Shown piece by piece: positions 42,613 to 51,291 of a stretch of 64,000 bases of DNA. The first letter of the stretch is position 1, and each line of letters opens with the position of its first letter. This stretch comes from Paenimyroides baculatum. Its GTDB lineage: Bacteria > Bacteroidota > Bacteroidia > Flavobacteriales > Flavobacteriaceae. The notes beneath the pieces are model-generated. The model ran no database searches and was not told where the DNA came from. It saw only the letters and a program-made list of their open reading frames with translations. Location of the stretch: assembly GCF_008629655.1 (NCBI RefSeq), contig NZ_VWSG01000002.1:124001-188000 (forward strand), read 5' to 3'. The position numbers and the translations under genes were made by a program.

Positions 42613-43820
42613 TATTCTACATCTTTATATTTAACTTTCTGCATGTTCGGAAGGAAATAAGCAATAACACCGATCAGCGGTAAAAACGAACAAATGTGGT
42701 AAATGTACTGTATAGAAGTTGCATCTGCCCAAAGTCCTAAAACGGCTGATCCTACTCCGCCCATTCCAAAAGCAAAACCGTAGAACAAGCCCGAAACCAT
42801 TCCTAATTTCTTTGGCAATAATTCTTGTGCATAAACCAAAATCGATGGAAATGCCGATGAAATGATCAAGCCAATAATTACAATTAAAATTCCTGTTAAC
42901 TGTAAATCTACATAAGGCAATGCCAATGTAAACGGAGCTGCACCTAATACCGAAAACCAAATCACATATTTACGACCAAAACGATCGCCAAAAATTCCGC
43001 CTAACAAGGTTCCTACAGCAACTGAAATCAAGAAATAAAACAAATAAACCTGCGCCTGAACTTCGTTCAAACCAAATTTATCCATGGTATAAAACTGAAA
43101 ATAACTGGTAATGCTTGCTACGTAAAAATATTTAGAGAAGATTAAAACCAACAAAATAGTAATTGCCGAATTTACTTTAAAAGCAGATAAATCGGGTACT
43201 TGAATTACTTTTTTGGTTGATCTTGAAGCGATTTTTAATTTATCGTTGTACCATTTTGCAATGTATCCTAAAACAATCTGCGCCAAAATTGCAAAACCTA
43301 AAAACCACAAAATGTATAATTGTCCGTTTGGCAATACGATCCACGCAATTAATAACGGAGCCAGAGCTGTTCCGGTGTTTCCGCCAATTTGAAAAACCGA
43401 TTGTGCAAAACTTCTTCTTCCGTTTGATGCCATAAAAGCTACACGCGATGATTCTGGATGAAAGATAGATGAGCCAATTCCAACCAAAACAACCGAAACT
43501 AAAATCAATTCGTAATTTGGCGCATAAGCTAGCAAAGTAATTCCTGCCATGGTAAACAACATACCAAAAATCTGCGAATATGGCTTTGGGTTTTTATCGG
43601 TATAAGCCCCAACAACCGGCTGAAATATCGATGCTGCCAACTGGTAACAAAGCGTAATCATACCAACTTGTGCAAAAGTTAAATGGTATTTGGCTTCTAA
43701 TTTCGGATAAATTGCAGGGATAACCGCTTGCAGCAAATCGTTCAACAAATGGGCAACGCTTATGGCAATCAGTATTGCGTAAACGGGTTTTTGCGCATCT
43801 GTATTTTTTATTGTAGACAT
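42612..43820 (-). CDS. MFS transporter, fosmidomycin-resistance (Fsr) type
   Basis: A 402-residue carrier with 12 predicted helices. SVAHLLNDLLQAVIPAIYPKLEAKYHLTFAQVGMITLCYQLAASIFQPVVGAYTDKNPKPY and GSSIFHPESSRVAFMASNGRRSFAQSVFQIGGNTGTALAPLL match the Fsr group closely. Members expel drugs or move small organic acids. Position ahead of a 2-hydroxyacid oxidase, with a one-base overlap, makes transport of a substrate such as lactate or glycolate a possibility, but that is an inference from context. Confidence 0.88.
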   Translation of the reverse strand: MSTIKNTDAQKPVYAILIAISVAHLLNDLLQAVIPAIYPKLEAKYHLTFAQVGMITLCYQLAASIFQPVVGAYTDKNPKPYSQIFGMLFTMAGITLLAYAPNYELILVSVVLVGIGSSIFHPESSRVAFMASNGRRSFAQSVFQIGGNTGTALAPLLIAWIVLPNGQLYILWFLGFAILAQIVLGYIAKWYNDKLKIASRSTKKVIQVPDLSAFKVNSAITILLVLIFSKYFYVASITSYFQFYTMDKFGLNEVQAQVYLFYFLISVAVGTLLGGIFGDRFGRKYVIWFSVLGAAPFTLALPYVDLQLTGILIVIIGLIISSAFPSILVYAQELLPKKLGMVSGLFYGFAFGMGGVGSAVLGLWADATSIQYIYHICSFLPLIGVIAYFLPNMQKVKYKDVE

Positions 43821-43839
43821 TTTTTATAGATTGAAACAA

Positions 43840-43847
43840 CAAATTTA
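43840..43847 (-). promoter_or_regulatory. -7 promoter box of the Fsr-GlcD-RluE operon
   Basis: CAAATTTA on the + strand gives TAAATTTG on the minus strand, 20 bases before the ATG. Confidence 0.5.
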
Positions 43848-43901
43848 CTTAAACCACCCCAATACAACTTAAATTTTAAAACGATTTTTAGAACAATTTT
43901 G

Positions 43902-43909
43902 TAAGTTTG
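43902..43909 (+). promoter_or_regulatory. -7 promoter box for meaB
   Basis: TAAGTTTG matches TAnnTTTG and lies 15 bases before the ATG at 43925. It overlaps a TTG codon at 43907 that could open a longer frame, so that start is unlikely. Confidence 0.55.
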
Positions 43910-43924
43910 TTGAAACGATTCATT

Positions 43925-45028
43925 ATGCCGAACGAAAATCTTCCGAATAAAAAATCTTTACATGAAATTGATGGAATTTCGCAACCAGATCATGTGAATC
44001 AGGATTCCATTCGAACCATTCAGAATTTCAGAAGAAAGTCGTTAAATATTGATTTGCTGATTGAAAAACTACTGCAAGGCGATATTCCGTCGTTAAGTAA
44101 AGCCATCACTATTATAGAAAGTACCAACCCAACTCACAAAGAACAAGCGCATAAAATTATACAGACGTGTTTGCCGCATGCAAATAAATCGGTGAGAATT
44201 GGAATAACAGGAGTTCCCGGCGTTGGAAAAAGTACATTTATTGAAGCATTTGGAATGTATCTTACATCAATCGGTAAAAAAGTAGCAGTTTTAGCAGTTG
44301 ATCCCAGCAGTACCATAAGTAAAGGAAGTATTTTGGGCGATAAAACACGAATGGAAGATTTGGTTAAAAATACAAATGCGTTTATACGTCCGTCGGCATC
44401 GGGCGAAAGTTTAGGCGGCGTTTCCCGTAAAACCCGTGAAAGTATTATTTTGTGCGAAGCCTGTGGATTTGATACTATTTTGATTGAAACGGTTGGGGTC
44501 GGACAAAGTGAAACAGCAGTTCACAGCATGACCGATTTCTTTTTACTATTGAATTTAGCCGGTGCTGGTGACGAATTACAAGGAATTAAGCGCGGAATTA
44601 TGGAAATGGCAGATTCTGTCATCATTAATAAAGCCGATGGCGATAATTTAAAACACGCCAATAATGCCAAATTAGATATTAACCGTGCGTTGCATTTATT
44701 CCCTTTGAAAGATTCTAAATGGCAACCTAAAGTTTTATTAGCAAGTGCCTTTTACAATCAAGGAATTGAAGATGTTTGGCAACTTTTAGAAAAGTATTTT
44801 TCGTTAACCAAAGAGAATGGTTATTTTGAAGCTAATAGAAAAAATCAAAATGCTTATTGGTTAAGAGAAACCATTAACGAGCAATTGCTTTCGAATTTTT
44901 ATCAAAACCAAACCATATACGAACAACTCCAAAATGCAGAAAATGCTGTACAGAATAACGAGAAATCTCCATTTACAGCCGCAAATGAGTTGTTGGAATT
45001 ATACAGTAAAATAAAAAAAAGCAGTTAA
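43925..45028 (+). CDS. meaB: MeaB-type GTPase chaperone of methylmalonyl-CoA mutase
   Basis: MeaB (ArgK) guards adenosylcobalamin loading of methylmalonyl-CoA mutase. In this 367-residue protein the P-loop is GVPGVGKSTFIEAFG, followed by VLAVDPSSTISKGSILGDKTRM, FIRPSASGESLGGVSRKTRE, ETVGVGQSETAV and the base-specifying NKADGDN. The C-terminal helical arm for dimerisation is present. The mutase genes are not in the window. The first ATG (MPNENLPNKKS) is preferred over an upstream TTG, which lies in the promoter. The gene is evidence that the organism uses vitamin B12. Confidence 0.94.
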   Translation: MPNENLPNKKSLHEIDGISQPDHVNQDSIRTIQNFRRKSLNIDLLIEKLLQGDIPSLSKAITIIESTNPTHKEQAHKIIQTCLPHANKSVRIGITGVPGVGKSTFIEAFGMYLTSIGKKVAVLAVDPSSTISKGSILGDKTRMEDLVKNTNAFIRPSASGESLGGVSRKTRESIILCEACGFDTILIETVGVGQSETAVHSMTDFFLLLNLAGAGDELQGIKRGIMEMADSVIINKADGDNLKHANNAKLDINRALHLFPLKDSKWQPKVLLASAFYNQGIEDVWQLLEKYFSLTKENGYFEANRKNQNAYWLRETINEQLLSNFYQNQTIYEQLQNAENAVQNNEKSPFTAANELLELYSKIKKSS

Positions 45029-45049
45029 AATTAAGTGCTTTTATGTTTC

Positions 45050-45706
45050 TTATTTATTCCCTTTAGCGTAATCTGCTAAAAACTGTTCCAAACCTAAATC
45101 GGTTAATGGATGTTTCAGTAATCCTAAAATAGAACTTAACGGACCTGTCATTACATCGGCACCAATTTTAGCGCAATTAACAATATGCATGGTATGACGA
45201 ACAGACGCTGCCAAAATCTGCGTTTCGAAACCGTAGTTGTCATAAATCAATCTAATTTCATCGATCAAGTTTAAACCATCGGTAGAAATATCGTCTAAAC
45301 GACCAATAAAAGGTGATACATAGGTTGCACCCGCTTTTGCTGCCAATAATGCCTGACCTGCCGAAAACACTAATGTTACATTGGTTTTAATGCCTTTATC
45401 AGAAAAATATTTACAAGCTTTAATTCCATCTTGTGTCATTGGAATTTTCACTACAATCTGCTCGTTTAATTCAGCCAATTCCTCACCTTCTTTAATCATT
45501 CCCTCGTAATCGGTCGCAATAACTTCGGCACTAACATCGCCATCAACAATAGCACATATATCAACATAATGCTTTAAAATATTGTTTTTTCCGGAGATGC
45601 CTTCTTTCGCCATTAACGACGGATTTGTTGTAACGCCGTCTAAAACTCCTAAAGCCTGTGCTTCTTTAATTTGTTCAAGGTTTGCTGTATCTATAAAAAA
45701 TTTCAT
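45050..45706 (-). CDS. tal: Transaldolase, small (TalC-like) type
   Basis: A 218-residue enzyme with the short transaldolase/fructose-6-phosphate aldolase fold. [36 protein letters not shown] opens the barrel. The Schiff-base Lys is in [14 protein letters not shown], and [12 protein letters not shown] and [25 protein letters not shown] follow. It moves three-carbon units in the pentose phosphate pathway and so complements the split transketolase at 34-37 kb, although they are not in one operon. Aldolase versus transaldolase activity cannot be separated by eye. Confidence 0.92.
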   Translation of the reverse strand: MKFFIDTANLEQIKEAQALGVLDGVTTNPSLMAKEGISGKNNILKHYVDICAIVDGDVSAEVIATDYEGMIKEGEELAELNEQIVVKIPMTQDGIKACKYFSDKGIKTNVTLVFSAGQALLAAKAGATYVSPFIGRLDDISTDGLNLIDEIRLIYDNYGFETQILAASVRHTMHIVNCAKIGADVMTGPLSSILGLLKHPLTDLGLEQFLADYAKGNK

Positions 45707-45758
45707 TGTGTTGTTGTTTTAATTATTTGTAAAAAAATGTCATCAAAAGTTAGTAAAA

Positions 45759-45778
45759 ATCTGTGAATCTGTGGCAAA
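45759..45778 (-). repeat. Dispersed 20-base repeat, copy B (inverted)
   Basis: The minus strand reads TTTGCCACAGATTCACAGAT, matching copy A at 39,469-39,488 in 19 of 20 bases. It sits a few bases after the SDR stop, as copy A sits just after a stop codon. Confidence 0.6.
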
Positions 45779-45782
45779 TAAA

Positions 45783-46589
45783 TTACTTAATTTTATAATG
45801 ATTCATCAGCATTTTTTCGTAAACAGTATCTGGCAGAATCTTTTTTAGAAAGATAGAAAATTTCTGCATAAAAGCACCTACTTTATAATGAACTTTTGGA
45901 TTTTTTGTCTGAATGATTTCATCAATCGCTTTTGCCATTTCTATAGGATCTCCACCATCATTCACATGTTCATTAATGGTTTCCAATTGTTGACTGTAAA
46001 TTTCTTTATATGGCGATTTATTTAAAACCGGAGCATGAAAACGTCGTGTAGCGATATCGGTTGCAAAATCGCCCGGAGCCACATTTGTAACTCGGATATT
46101 AAACGATTTCACTTCCATCCGTATCGATTCGGTAATCAGCTCCAAAGCTCCTTTCGATGCCGAATAAATTCCACGATAAGGCAAGCCCATATAACCTGCG
46201 ATTGATGTTACATTAATGATCAATCCCGATTTTTGTTGCCGCATTTGTGGCAAAACCGCTTTCATAACTTCAATTGGTCCAAAAACATTGGTATGAAAAT
46301 TATTCTGAATTTCATCTAACGGAATTTCCTCAATTGGTCCGGTAATTCCTACTCCTGCATTGTTAATCAATACATCAATTCTGCCTTCTTTTGCAATAAT
46401 TTCGGCAACCGCGCTTTGTATCGATTCATTGTTTCGAACATCAATTGCAACCAACGGAAATTTACCATCTATAACATTTTCAGGATTTCTGCTGCTGCCG
46501 TAAACCGTATAACCTTTGGTTAGTAAAAAATTCCCTACTGTTTTGCCAATACCTGATGATCCGCCGGTTATCAATACAACTTTGCTCAT
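45783..46589 (-). CDS. Short-chain dehydrogenase/reductase
   Basis: A 268-residue classical SDR. The nucleotide motif is TGGSSGIG near residue 8. NNAG follows (VLINNAGVGITGPIEE), the catalytic Ser is in NVTSIAGYMG, and Tyr/Lys in YSASKGALE. The PG motif region (NVAPGDFATDIATRR) is present. The C-terminal extension of about 40 residues (VGAFMQKFSIFLKKILPDTVYEKMLMNHY) is amphipathic and may touch the membrane. Substrate unknown. An upstream Met at 46607 lies within the promoter box, so I use 46589. Confidence 0.88.
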   Translation of the reverse strand: MSKVVLITGGSSGIGKTVGNFLLTKGYTVYGSSRNPENVIDGKFPLVAIDVRNNESIQSAVAEIIAKEGRIDVLINNAGVGITGPIEEIPLDEIQNNFHTNVFGPIEVMKAVLPQMRQQKSGLIINVTSIAGYMGLPYRGIYSASKGALELITESIRMEVKSFNIRVTNVAPGDFATDIATRRFHAPVLNKSPYKEIYSQQLETINEHVNDGGDPIEMAKAIDEIIQTKNPKVHYKVGAFMQKFSIFLKKILPDTVYEKMLMNHYKIK

Positions 46590-46604
46590 TTTTAATATTT
46601 TCAA

Positions 46605-46612
46605 CAAATATA
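46605..46612 (-). promoter_or_regulatory. -7 promoter box for the SDR gene
   Basis: CAAATATA on the + strand gives TATATTTG on the minus strand, 16 bases before the chosen ATG. Confidence 0.55.
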
Positions 46613-46659
46613 CAATAGCAATCGTAAAAATTAGTATTTTTAGTACTTGGAAAACTAAA

Positions 46660-47685
46660 ATGATACGAATGAAATTTAAAAATAAAATTTTTCTGTTTGT
46701 TGCCTTTGCATCAATAAATTCGAGCTTTATTCATGCGCAAAAACAAAAAGACCGTGTAAAGGAAATGATGGAAAATCTATCGAAAGATGAATTAATAAAA
46801 CATCTTTCGATAATTGCAGGTGATGAAATGGAAGGCAGAAAAACAGGTGAAGCCGGTCAAAAAATGGCAGCAAATTACTTGCGAAACATCTACAAAAATT
46901 TAGGAATTGAAGCGTTACCTGGAACTGATGATTATTATCAATTTGTTCCGTCTGAGGCAATGAAACGTATGTTTAGTCCGAAATTAAACGACAGTGAAAA
47001 TGTTGTTGCCTATATAAAAGGAAGCGAGAAACCCGATGAATATTTGGTAATTTCTGCACATTACGATCATGTGGGTATGACAAACGGCGAAATTTATAAT
47101 GGTGCCGATGATAACGGAACCGGAACTACTGCTTTGTTAGAAATGGCACGTATGTTCAAAATTGCAGAGAAAAACGGTAACGGACCAAAACGATCGATCG
47201 TATTTCTACATTGTACGGGCGAAGAATATGGTTTGCATGGATCGCGTTTTTTTGTGAATTCTAAAATTATTCCTTTGGAAAATATTGTTGCCGATTTAAA
47301 TGTGGATATGATTGGTCGCAGAGATTTAACATACGATAAAAATAAAAAAGACTATATTTATTTGGTGGGAAGCGATAAGTTAAGCACTGAATTACATGAT
47401 GTTTCTGAAGCCATGAATAAAAAATACACCAATCTGGTTTTAGATTATACGTTTAACGACGATAAACATCCGGAGATGATTTATTACAGATCAGATCATT
47501 ACAACTTTGCGAAATACAACATTCCGGTAATTTTTTATTACAGCGGTGAACATGCAGATTATCATAAACCAACAGACACAGTTGATAAAATTAATTTCGA
47601 CGATATGCTAAAACGCACCCAATTAATTTTCGTAACTGCTTGGGAAATAGCAAACAGAGCCGATCGTATTAAACTAAAACAATAA
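46660..47685 (+). CDS. Secreted M28-family aminopeptidase
   Basis: A zinc peptidase of 341 residues. The signal peptide runs through KNKIFLFVAFASINSSFIHAQ. Zinc-site motifs are SAHYDHVG (His), NGADDNGTGT (Asp), HCTGEEYGLHGS (catalytic Glu-Glu), NVDMIGRRD (Asp) and SGEHADYHKPTDTVDKI (His), the complete M28 set. A longer frame from 46516 crosses the SDR gene and is rejected; ATG at 46660 or 46669 is plausible. A small secreted-protein gene follows with a one-base overlap. Confidence 0.92.
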   Translation: MIRMKFKNKIFLFVAFASINSSFIHAQKQKDRVKEMMENLSKDELIKHLSIIAGDEMEGRKTGEAGQKMAANYLRNIYKNLGIEALPGTDDYYQFVPSEAMKRMFSPKLNDSENVVAYIKGSEKPDEYLVISAHYDHVGMTNGEIYNGADDNGTGTTALLEMARMFKIAEKNGNGPKRSIVFLHCTGEEYGLHGSRFFVNSKIIPLENIVADLNVDMIGRRDLTYDKNKKDYIYLVGSDKLSTELHDVSEAMNKKYTNLVLDYTFNDDKHPEMIYYRSDHYNFAKYNIPVIFYYSGEHADYHKPTDTVDKINFDDMLKRTQLIFVTAWEIANRADRIKLKQ

Positions 47686-48140
47686 TGAAAAAGATCTTTC
47701 TTATAATAATATGTATGTTTCTGGCAACATCGGTATTTGCACAAAATAACGATGCAGAAATTAAATCAATCCAAAACTACATACAATCAACATCGCAAAA
47801 CGAATGGTTCGATCCTATCAACAAACCGGGCACAACAGCCACTGGTACAACGTATGATCTTTCGTATTATGTATTATCCAACAATAATATCTTTTCAATA
47901 ATCTATACCGTTTTCGATAAATACACACTGCAAAAAGTTTTTTACTACAAGAATAATGAGCTGATTGCCTGCATTATTGAAGAAACCGATGCCAACAACG
48001 TCAACAAATTATTACGTTACGCCGATTACTTTTTCAAAGACGGACAATTGATCAACACGGCAGATGAAAACAAAGAAATACCGTCGGCAACAATATATCA
48101 AGAAGGTATTCAAAAGTTAAAAGAAGTAGATTTTAACTAA
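47685..48140 (+). CDS. Small secreted protein, unknown function
   Basis: A 151-residue protein with a clear signal peptide (MKKIFLIIICMFLATSVFAQ). The rest looks like an alpha/beta domain: a helix (AEIKSIQNYIQSTSQNEW), then strands (YDLSYYVLSNNNIFSIIYTVFDKYTLQKVFYYKNNELIACIIEE). I do not recognise a family. The start codon overlaps the peptidase stop (TAATG), so the two are probably made together, perhaps as a peptidase with an accessory partner. Confidence 0.75.
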   Translation: MKKIFLIIICMFLATSVFAQNNDAEIKSIQNYIQSTSQNEWFDPINKPGTTATGTTYDLSYYVLSNNNIFSIIYTVFDKYTLQKVFYYKNNELIACIIEETDANNVNKLLRYADYFFKDGQLINTADENKEIPSATIYQEGIQKLKEVDFN

Positions 48141-48219
48141 AGTAATTATAAAAAACAGTGCAATTATGCTAAAAAAATAGTATTTTGCATAAATAGTCAT
48201 CAAAAAAAGTACACAATAT

Positions 48220-49992
48220 ATGTCTCAAATAGGTAGATTATTCGATATTCCTTATTACCAGTTGCAGAATTATCCGTTGCAAAAAGCATTTACAACAAAA
48301 TACAACGGCGTTTGGAAATCAACAAGCATACAGGAATATATTGAACAGGCAAATTATGTTTCAAAAGCATTACTTGCCATGGGTGTTAAAAAAGGCGATA
48401 AAATTGCACTGATAACCTCTACAAACAGAACCGAATGGAATATTATGGATATTGGTATTTTGCAGACCGGAGCGGTTACTGTGCCTATATATCCAACCAT
48501 TTCAGAACACGATTACGAATACATTATAAAGCATTCAGAAAGTGTGTATGTGTTTGTTTCCGATAAGGTTATTTTAGATAAGTTAGATAAAGTAAAATTC
48601 AATATTCCCAAGCTTCGAGGTATTTATTCGTTCGATGAAATTCCGGGATGCGCCAATTGGAAAGATATTATTACTGCCGGTAAAGATGCACTGAACGATG
48701 CCGATGTGGAAGCTGCGAAAGCCAACGTAACTCCAGACGATTTAGCGTCGATCATTTATACATCGGGAACAACAGGTACTCCAAAAGGCGTTTTACTTAC
48801 CCACAATAACATCATTAGCAACGTTTTAGGATCAGAAGAGCGTGTTCCTTTTGATAGAGGAAGTTACACTGCGTTGAGTTTTCTGCCGTGCTGTCATATT
48901 TTTGAGCGAATGATTCTGTATCTGTTCCAATATATGGGTGTATCGATCTATTTTGCGGAATCTATCGAGAAAATTTCTGATAACCTGCAAGAAGTTAAAC
49001 CACAGGTAATGACGGTTGTTCCAAGGGTTTTAGAAAAAGTGTTTGATAAAATTTATGCCAAAGGATCAGAACTTTCAGGTATTAAAAAAGCACTGTTCTT
49101 TTGGGCATTACGTTTGGCTGAAGATTTTAAACCATACGGTGCAAACGGCGGTTTTTATGAATTTAAACTGAAAATTGCCCGCAAACTGATTTTCTCTAAA
49201 TGGCATGCAGCCTTGGGTGGAAATTTAGAATTGTTGGTATCAGGTTCTGCCCCATTATCTCCACGTTTGTCTCGAATTTTTGGCGGAGCCGATATTCCGG
49301 TGATGGAAGGATACGGTTTAACCGAAACATCTCCGGTAATTTCTGTAAACGACCAGCGAAACAATGGTTGGAAAATTGGATCTGTAGGTAGAATTTTAAG
49401 CAATGTTACCGTTAAAATTGGCGAGGATGGCGAAATTCTTTGTCAGGGACCATCGATTGCAGAAGGATATTATAAAGACGAAGAAAAAACCAAAGAAGCA
49501 TTTATCGACGGTTGGTTTCATACAGGAGATATAGGTGTAGTTGATGCCGACGGATTTTTGTTTATTACCGATCGTAAAAAAGAAATGTTTAAAACAAGCG
49601 GTGGTAAATACGTTGCTCCGCAAATGATTGAAAATGCCATGAAACAATCTCGTTTTATTGAGCAGATTATGGTTGTTGGCGAAGGACAAAAAATGCCCGC
49701 AGCGTTAATTCAACCTAATTTCGATTTTATTAAAGAATGGGCAAACCGCAACAAAGTTAATGTAGGTTTTTCATTAGACGAAGTGGTAAATAACGAATTG
49801 GTTATAGAACGCCTGCAAAAAGAAATAGATTTAATTAACCCGCAGTTTGGTAAATGGGAACAAATTAAAAAGTTTGCACTTACACCAAATGTCTGGGCAA
49901 TTGATTCTGGCGAATTAACGCCAACCTTAAAACTAAAACGTAAAGTTATTTTAGAGAAGTATAAAGATTTGTATGAAAAAATGTATTCTTAA
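48220..49992 (+). CDS. Long-chain fatty-acid-CoA ligase (FAA1/FadD15 type)
   Basis: A 590-residue AMP-forming ligase that activates long-chain fatty acids for breakdown or lipid synthesis. The P-loop is IIYTSGTTGTPKGVLLTHNN. SFLPCCHIFERM, MEGYGLTETSPVISVND, GWFHTGDIG and FITDRKKEMFKTSGGKYVAPQMIE are the other signatures. It has no signal peptide. It lies 0.8 kb before the beta-oxidation operon, separated by a broken gene, and could feed that pathway with acyl-CoA. Confidence 0.93.
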   Translation: MSQIGRLFDIPYYQLQNYPLQKAFTTKYNGVWKSTSIQEYIEQANYVSKALLAMGVKKGDKIALITSTNRTEWNIMDIGILQTGAVTVPIYPTISEHDYEYIIKHSESVYVFVSDKVILDKLDKVKFNIPKLRGIYSFDEIPGCANWKDIITAGKDALNDADVEAAKANVTPDDLASIIYTSGTTGTPKGVLLTHNNIISNVLGSEERVPFDRGSYTALSFLPCCHIFERMILYLFQYMGVSIYFAESIEKISDNLQEVKPQVMTVVPRVLEKVFDKIYAKGSELSGIKKALFFWALRLAEDFKPYGANGGFYEFKLKIARKLIFSKWHAALGGNLELLVSGSAPLSPRLSRIFGGADIPVMEGYGLTETSPVISVNDQRNNGWKIGSVGRILSNVTVKIGEDGEILCQGPSIAEGYYKDEEKTKEAFIDGWFHTGDIGVVDADGFLFITDRKKEMFKTSGGKYVAPQMIENAMKQSRFIEQIMVVGEGQKMPAALIQPNFDFIKEWANRNKVNVGFSLDEVVNNELVIERLQKEIDLINPQFGKWEQIKKFALTPNVWAIDSGELTPTLKLKRKVILEKYKDLYEKMYS

Positions 49993-50002
49993 TTAGTTTA
50001 GA

Positions 50003-50748
50003 ATGTCAAACAATGCCATCATAGTAAATATTCAAAATCCATGTGAAGAAAAATGGAATGAGATGCAACCTCATGATAGAGGCAAATTTTGTATGCAATG
50101 TTCAAAAGAGGTTATTGATTTTACAAAGTTAGATAATACGGAAATCGTTAAAGTTATTGAACAATCAAAAGTTAGAATTTGCGGTAGAATGTCTGTATCA
50201 CAATTAAATCGTCCAATAGAAATTCAATCTAAAAAGAAAAGATCAAAATTATACAAAGCTTTAACGGCTATCTTTTTAATAGGATCAACAGGAAGTGTGT
50301 TTGCAACAAATCTGCCATCGACAACAAACAATTTGAATGTTTCTAAAAATGAATCTAATTACAAGAGAATTAATTTAAAGCAAATTAAAACAGATAGTTT
50401 AAAAGATACAATAAAAGGACAAGTTTTAACTGAATTAGGGGAACCTTTAGAAGCATCTATATATGTGAAGGAATTAGATTTAATACTTGAAAGTGACTTG
50501 GAAGGTAATTTTTAGATTCTAATTCCTAAAAACTTCTCATTAGATTATTTATCATTAATGATTGAGGGATCATATCATGAGCTTATTGAAACACGTATTT
50601 ATAAAAATGATTTTCATTCTGTATCTAAATTCTATTTAAAAGAGACAGAAGCTTTAACAGGTATTGTTGTTACTAAATATGTAAAAAAAAAGATGGTGGC
50701 AATTTTGGAAATGATTTGAATCTTTGCATTAATAATTCTTACAAATAA
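50003..50748 (+). pseudogene. Broken CarboxypepD_reg-type membrane protein gene
   Basis: The frame opens with MSNNAIIVNIQNPC and a Cys-rich cytosolic head (CEEKWNEMQPHDRGKFCMQCSKEVIDFTKL, then ICGRMSVSQLNR). One membrane helix (ALTAIFLIGSTGSVFA) follows, then the start of a carboxypeptidase-regulatory-like domain (TIKGQVLTELGEPLEASIYV). An in-frame TAG at 50513-50515 interrupts it after GNF. The same frame continues in family style (IPKNFSLDYLSLMIEG) to TGA at 50717. In a run of nine A near 50,683, a one-base shift would extend the frame to TAA at 50746. It is probably decayed; a functional short form cannot be ruled out. Confidence 0.75.
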
Positions 50749-50783
50749 GAATAAAAACATCCTTTTAACGAAAATTTAAATTT

Positions 50784-50809
50784 AAAATAGTATGCGTGCA
50801 TACTATTTT
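50784..50809. promoter_or_regulatory. Palindromic operator, probable MarR site
   Basis: AAAATAGTATGC (50784-50795) and GCATACTATTTT (50798-50809) form a perfect 12-2-12 palindrome. It lies seven bases upstream of the -7 box, covering the spacer and -33 region of the marR promoter. The T-run after it means it could also stop transcription from the broken upstream gene. Confidence 0.6.
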
Positions 50810-50815
50810 TTTTAT

Positions 50816-50823
50816 TATATTTG
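50816..50823 (+). promoter_or_regulatory. -7 promoter box of the beta-oxidation operon
   Basis: TATATTTG matches TAnnTTTG and lies 18 bases before the marR ATG. Confidence 0.6.
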
Positions 50824-50841
50824 GTATAACTAAATAAATTC

Positions 50842-51270
50842 ATGAAAAATAAAACACTAGATTCAGTAATAAAAAACACCTGGCAAGCCATTGCCCGTAT
50901 GTATAACGAAGAAGCTTCGCAATACGGTGCAAGTATGGCGCTTGGTTATGCTTTATTAAACATAGATAAAGAAGGAACGCCTTCTACAGCTTTGGCTCCG
51001 CGTTTGGGTATGGAACCAACAAGCTTAACGCGTACCTTAAAAACAATGGAAGAAAAAGGACTGATTTCAAAAATTAAAAATCCAAAAGACGGTCGTGGTG
51101 TAAATATCTATTTAACTCCGCTGGGTGTCGAAAAACGCGGACTATCAAAACAAACGGTAATCAATTTTAATAATAAACTTTTAGAAACCTTTTCGCAACA
51201 AGAGATTGATAACTTTATAGAGATGTCAGAGAAAATTCAGAACATCATTGTAACAAAAAAGAAATTTTAA
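50842..51270 (+). CDS. MarR-family regulator of the fatty-acid operon
   Basis: A 142-residue winged-helix repressor. The recognition helix region is PSTALAPRLGMEPTSLTRTLKTMEEKGLISKIKNPKDGRGVNIYLTPLG, with the wing at DGRGVN. N- and C-terminal helices form the dimer interface. It is the first gene of a unit with a FadN-like enzyme, thiolase and acyl-CoA dehydrogenase. The palindrome at its promoter suggests that it represses its own operon, with an acyl-CoA or fatty acid as a likely but unproven signal. Confidence 0.9.
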   Translation: MKNKTLDSVIKNTWQAIARMYNEEASQYGASMALGYALLNIDKEGTPSTALAPRLGMEPTSLTRTLKTMEEKGLISKIKNPKDGRGVNIYLTPLGVEKRGLSKQTVINFNNKLLETFSQQEIDNFIEMSEKIQNIIVTKKKF

Positions 51271-51291
51271 GAAACCAAACTTCATAGAATT

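Noticed and set aside
43907..43924. TTG start for meaB
   Set aside because: The codon overlaps the TAAGTTTG promoter box; the ATG at 43925 fits better.
46516..46659. N-terminal extension of the M28 peptidase into the SDR gene
   Set aside because: It overlaps the divergent SDR coding sequence and hides the signal peptide in the middle of the protein.
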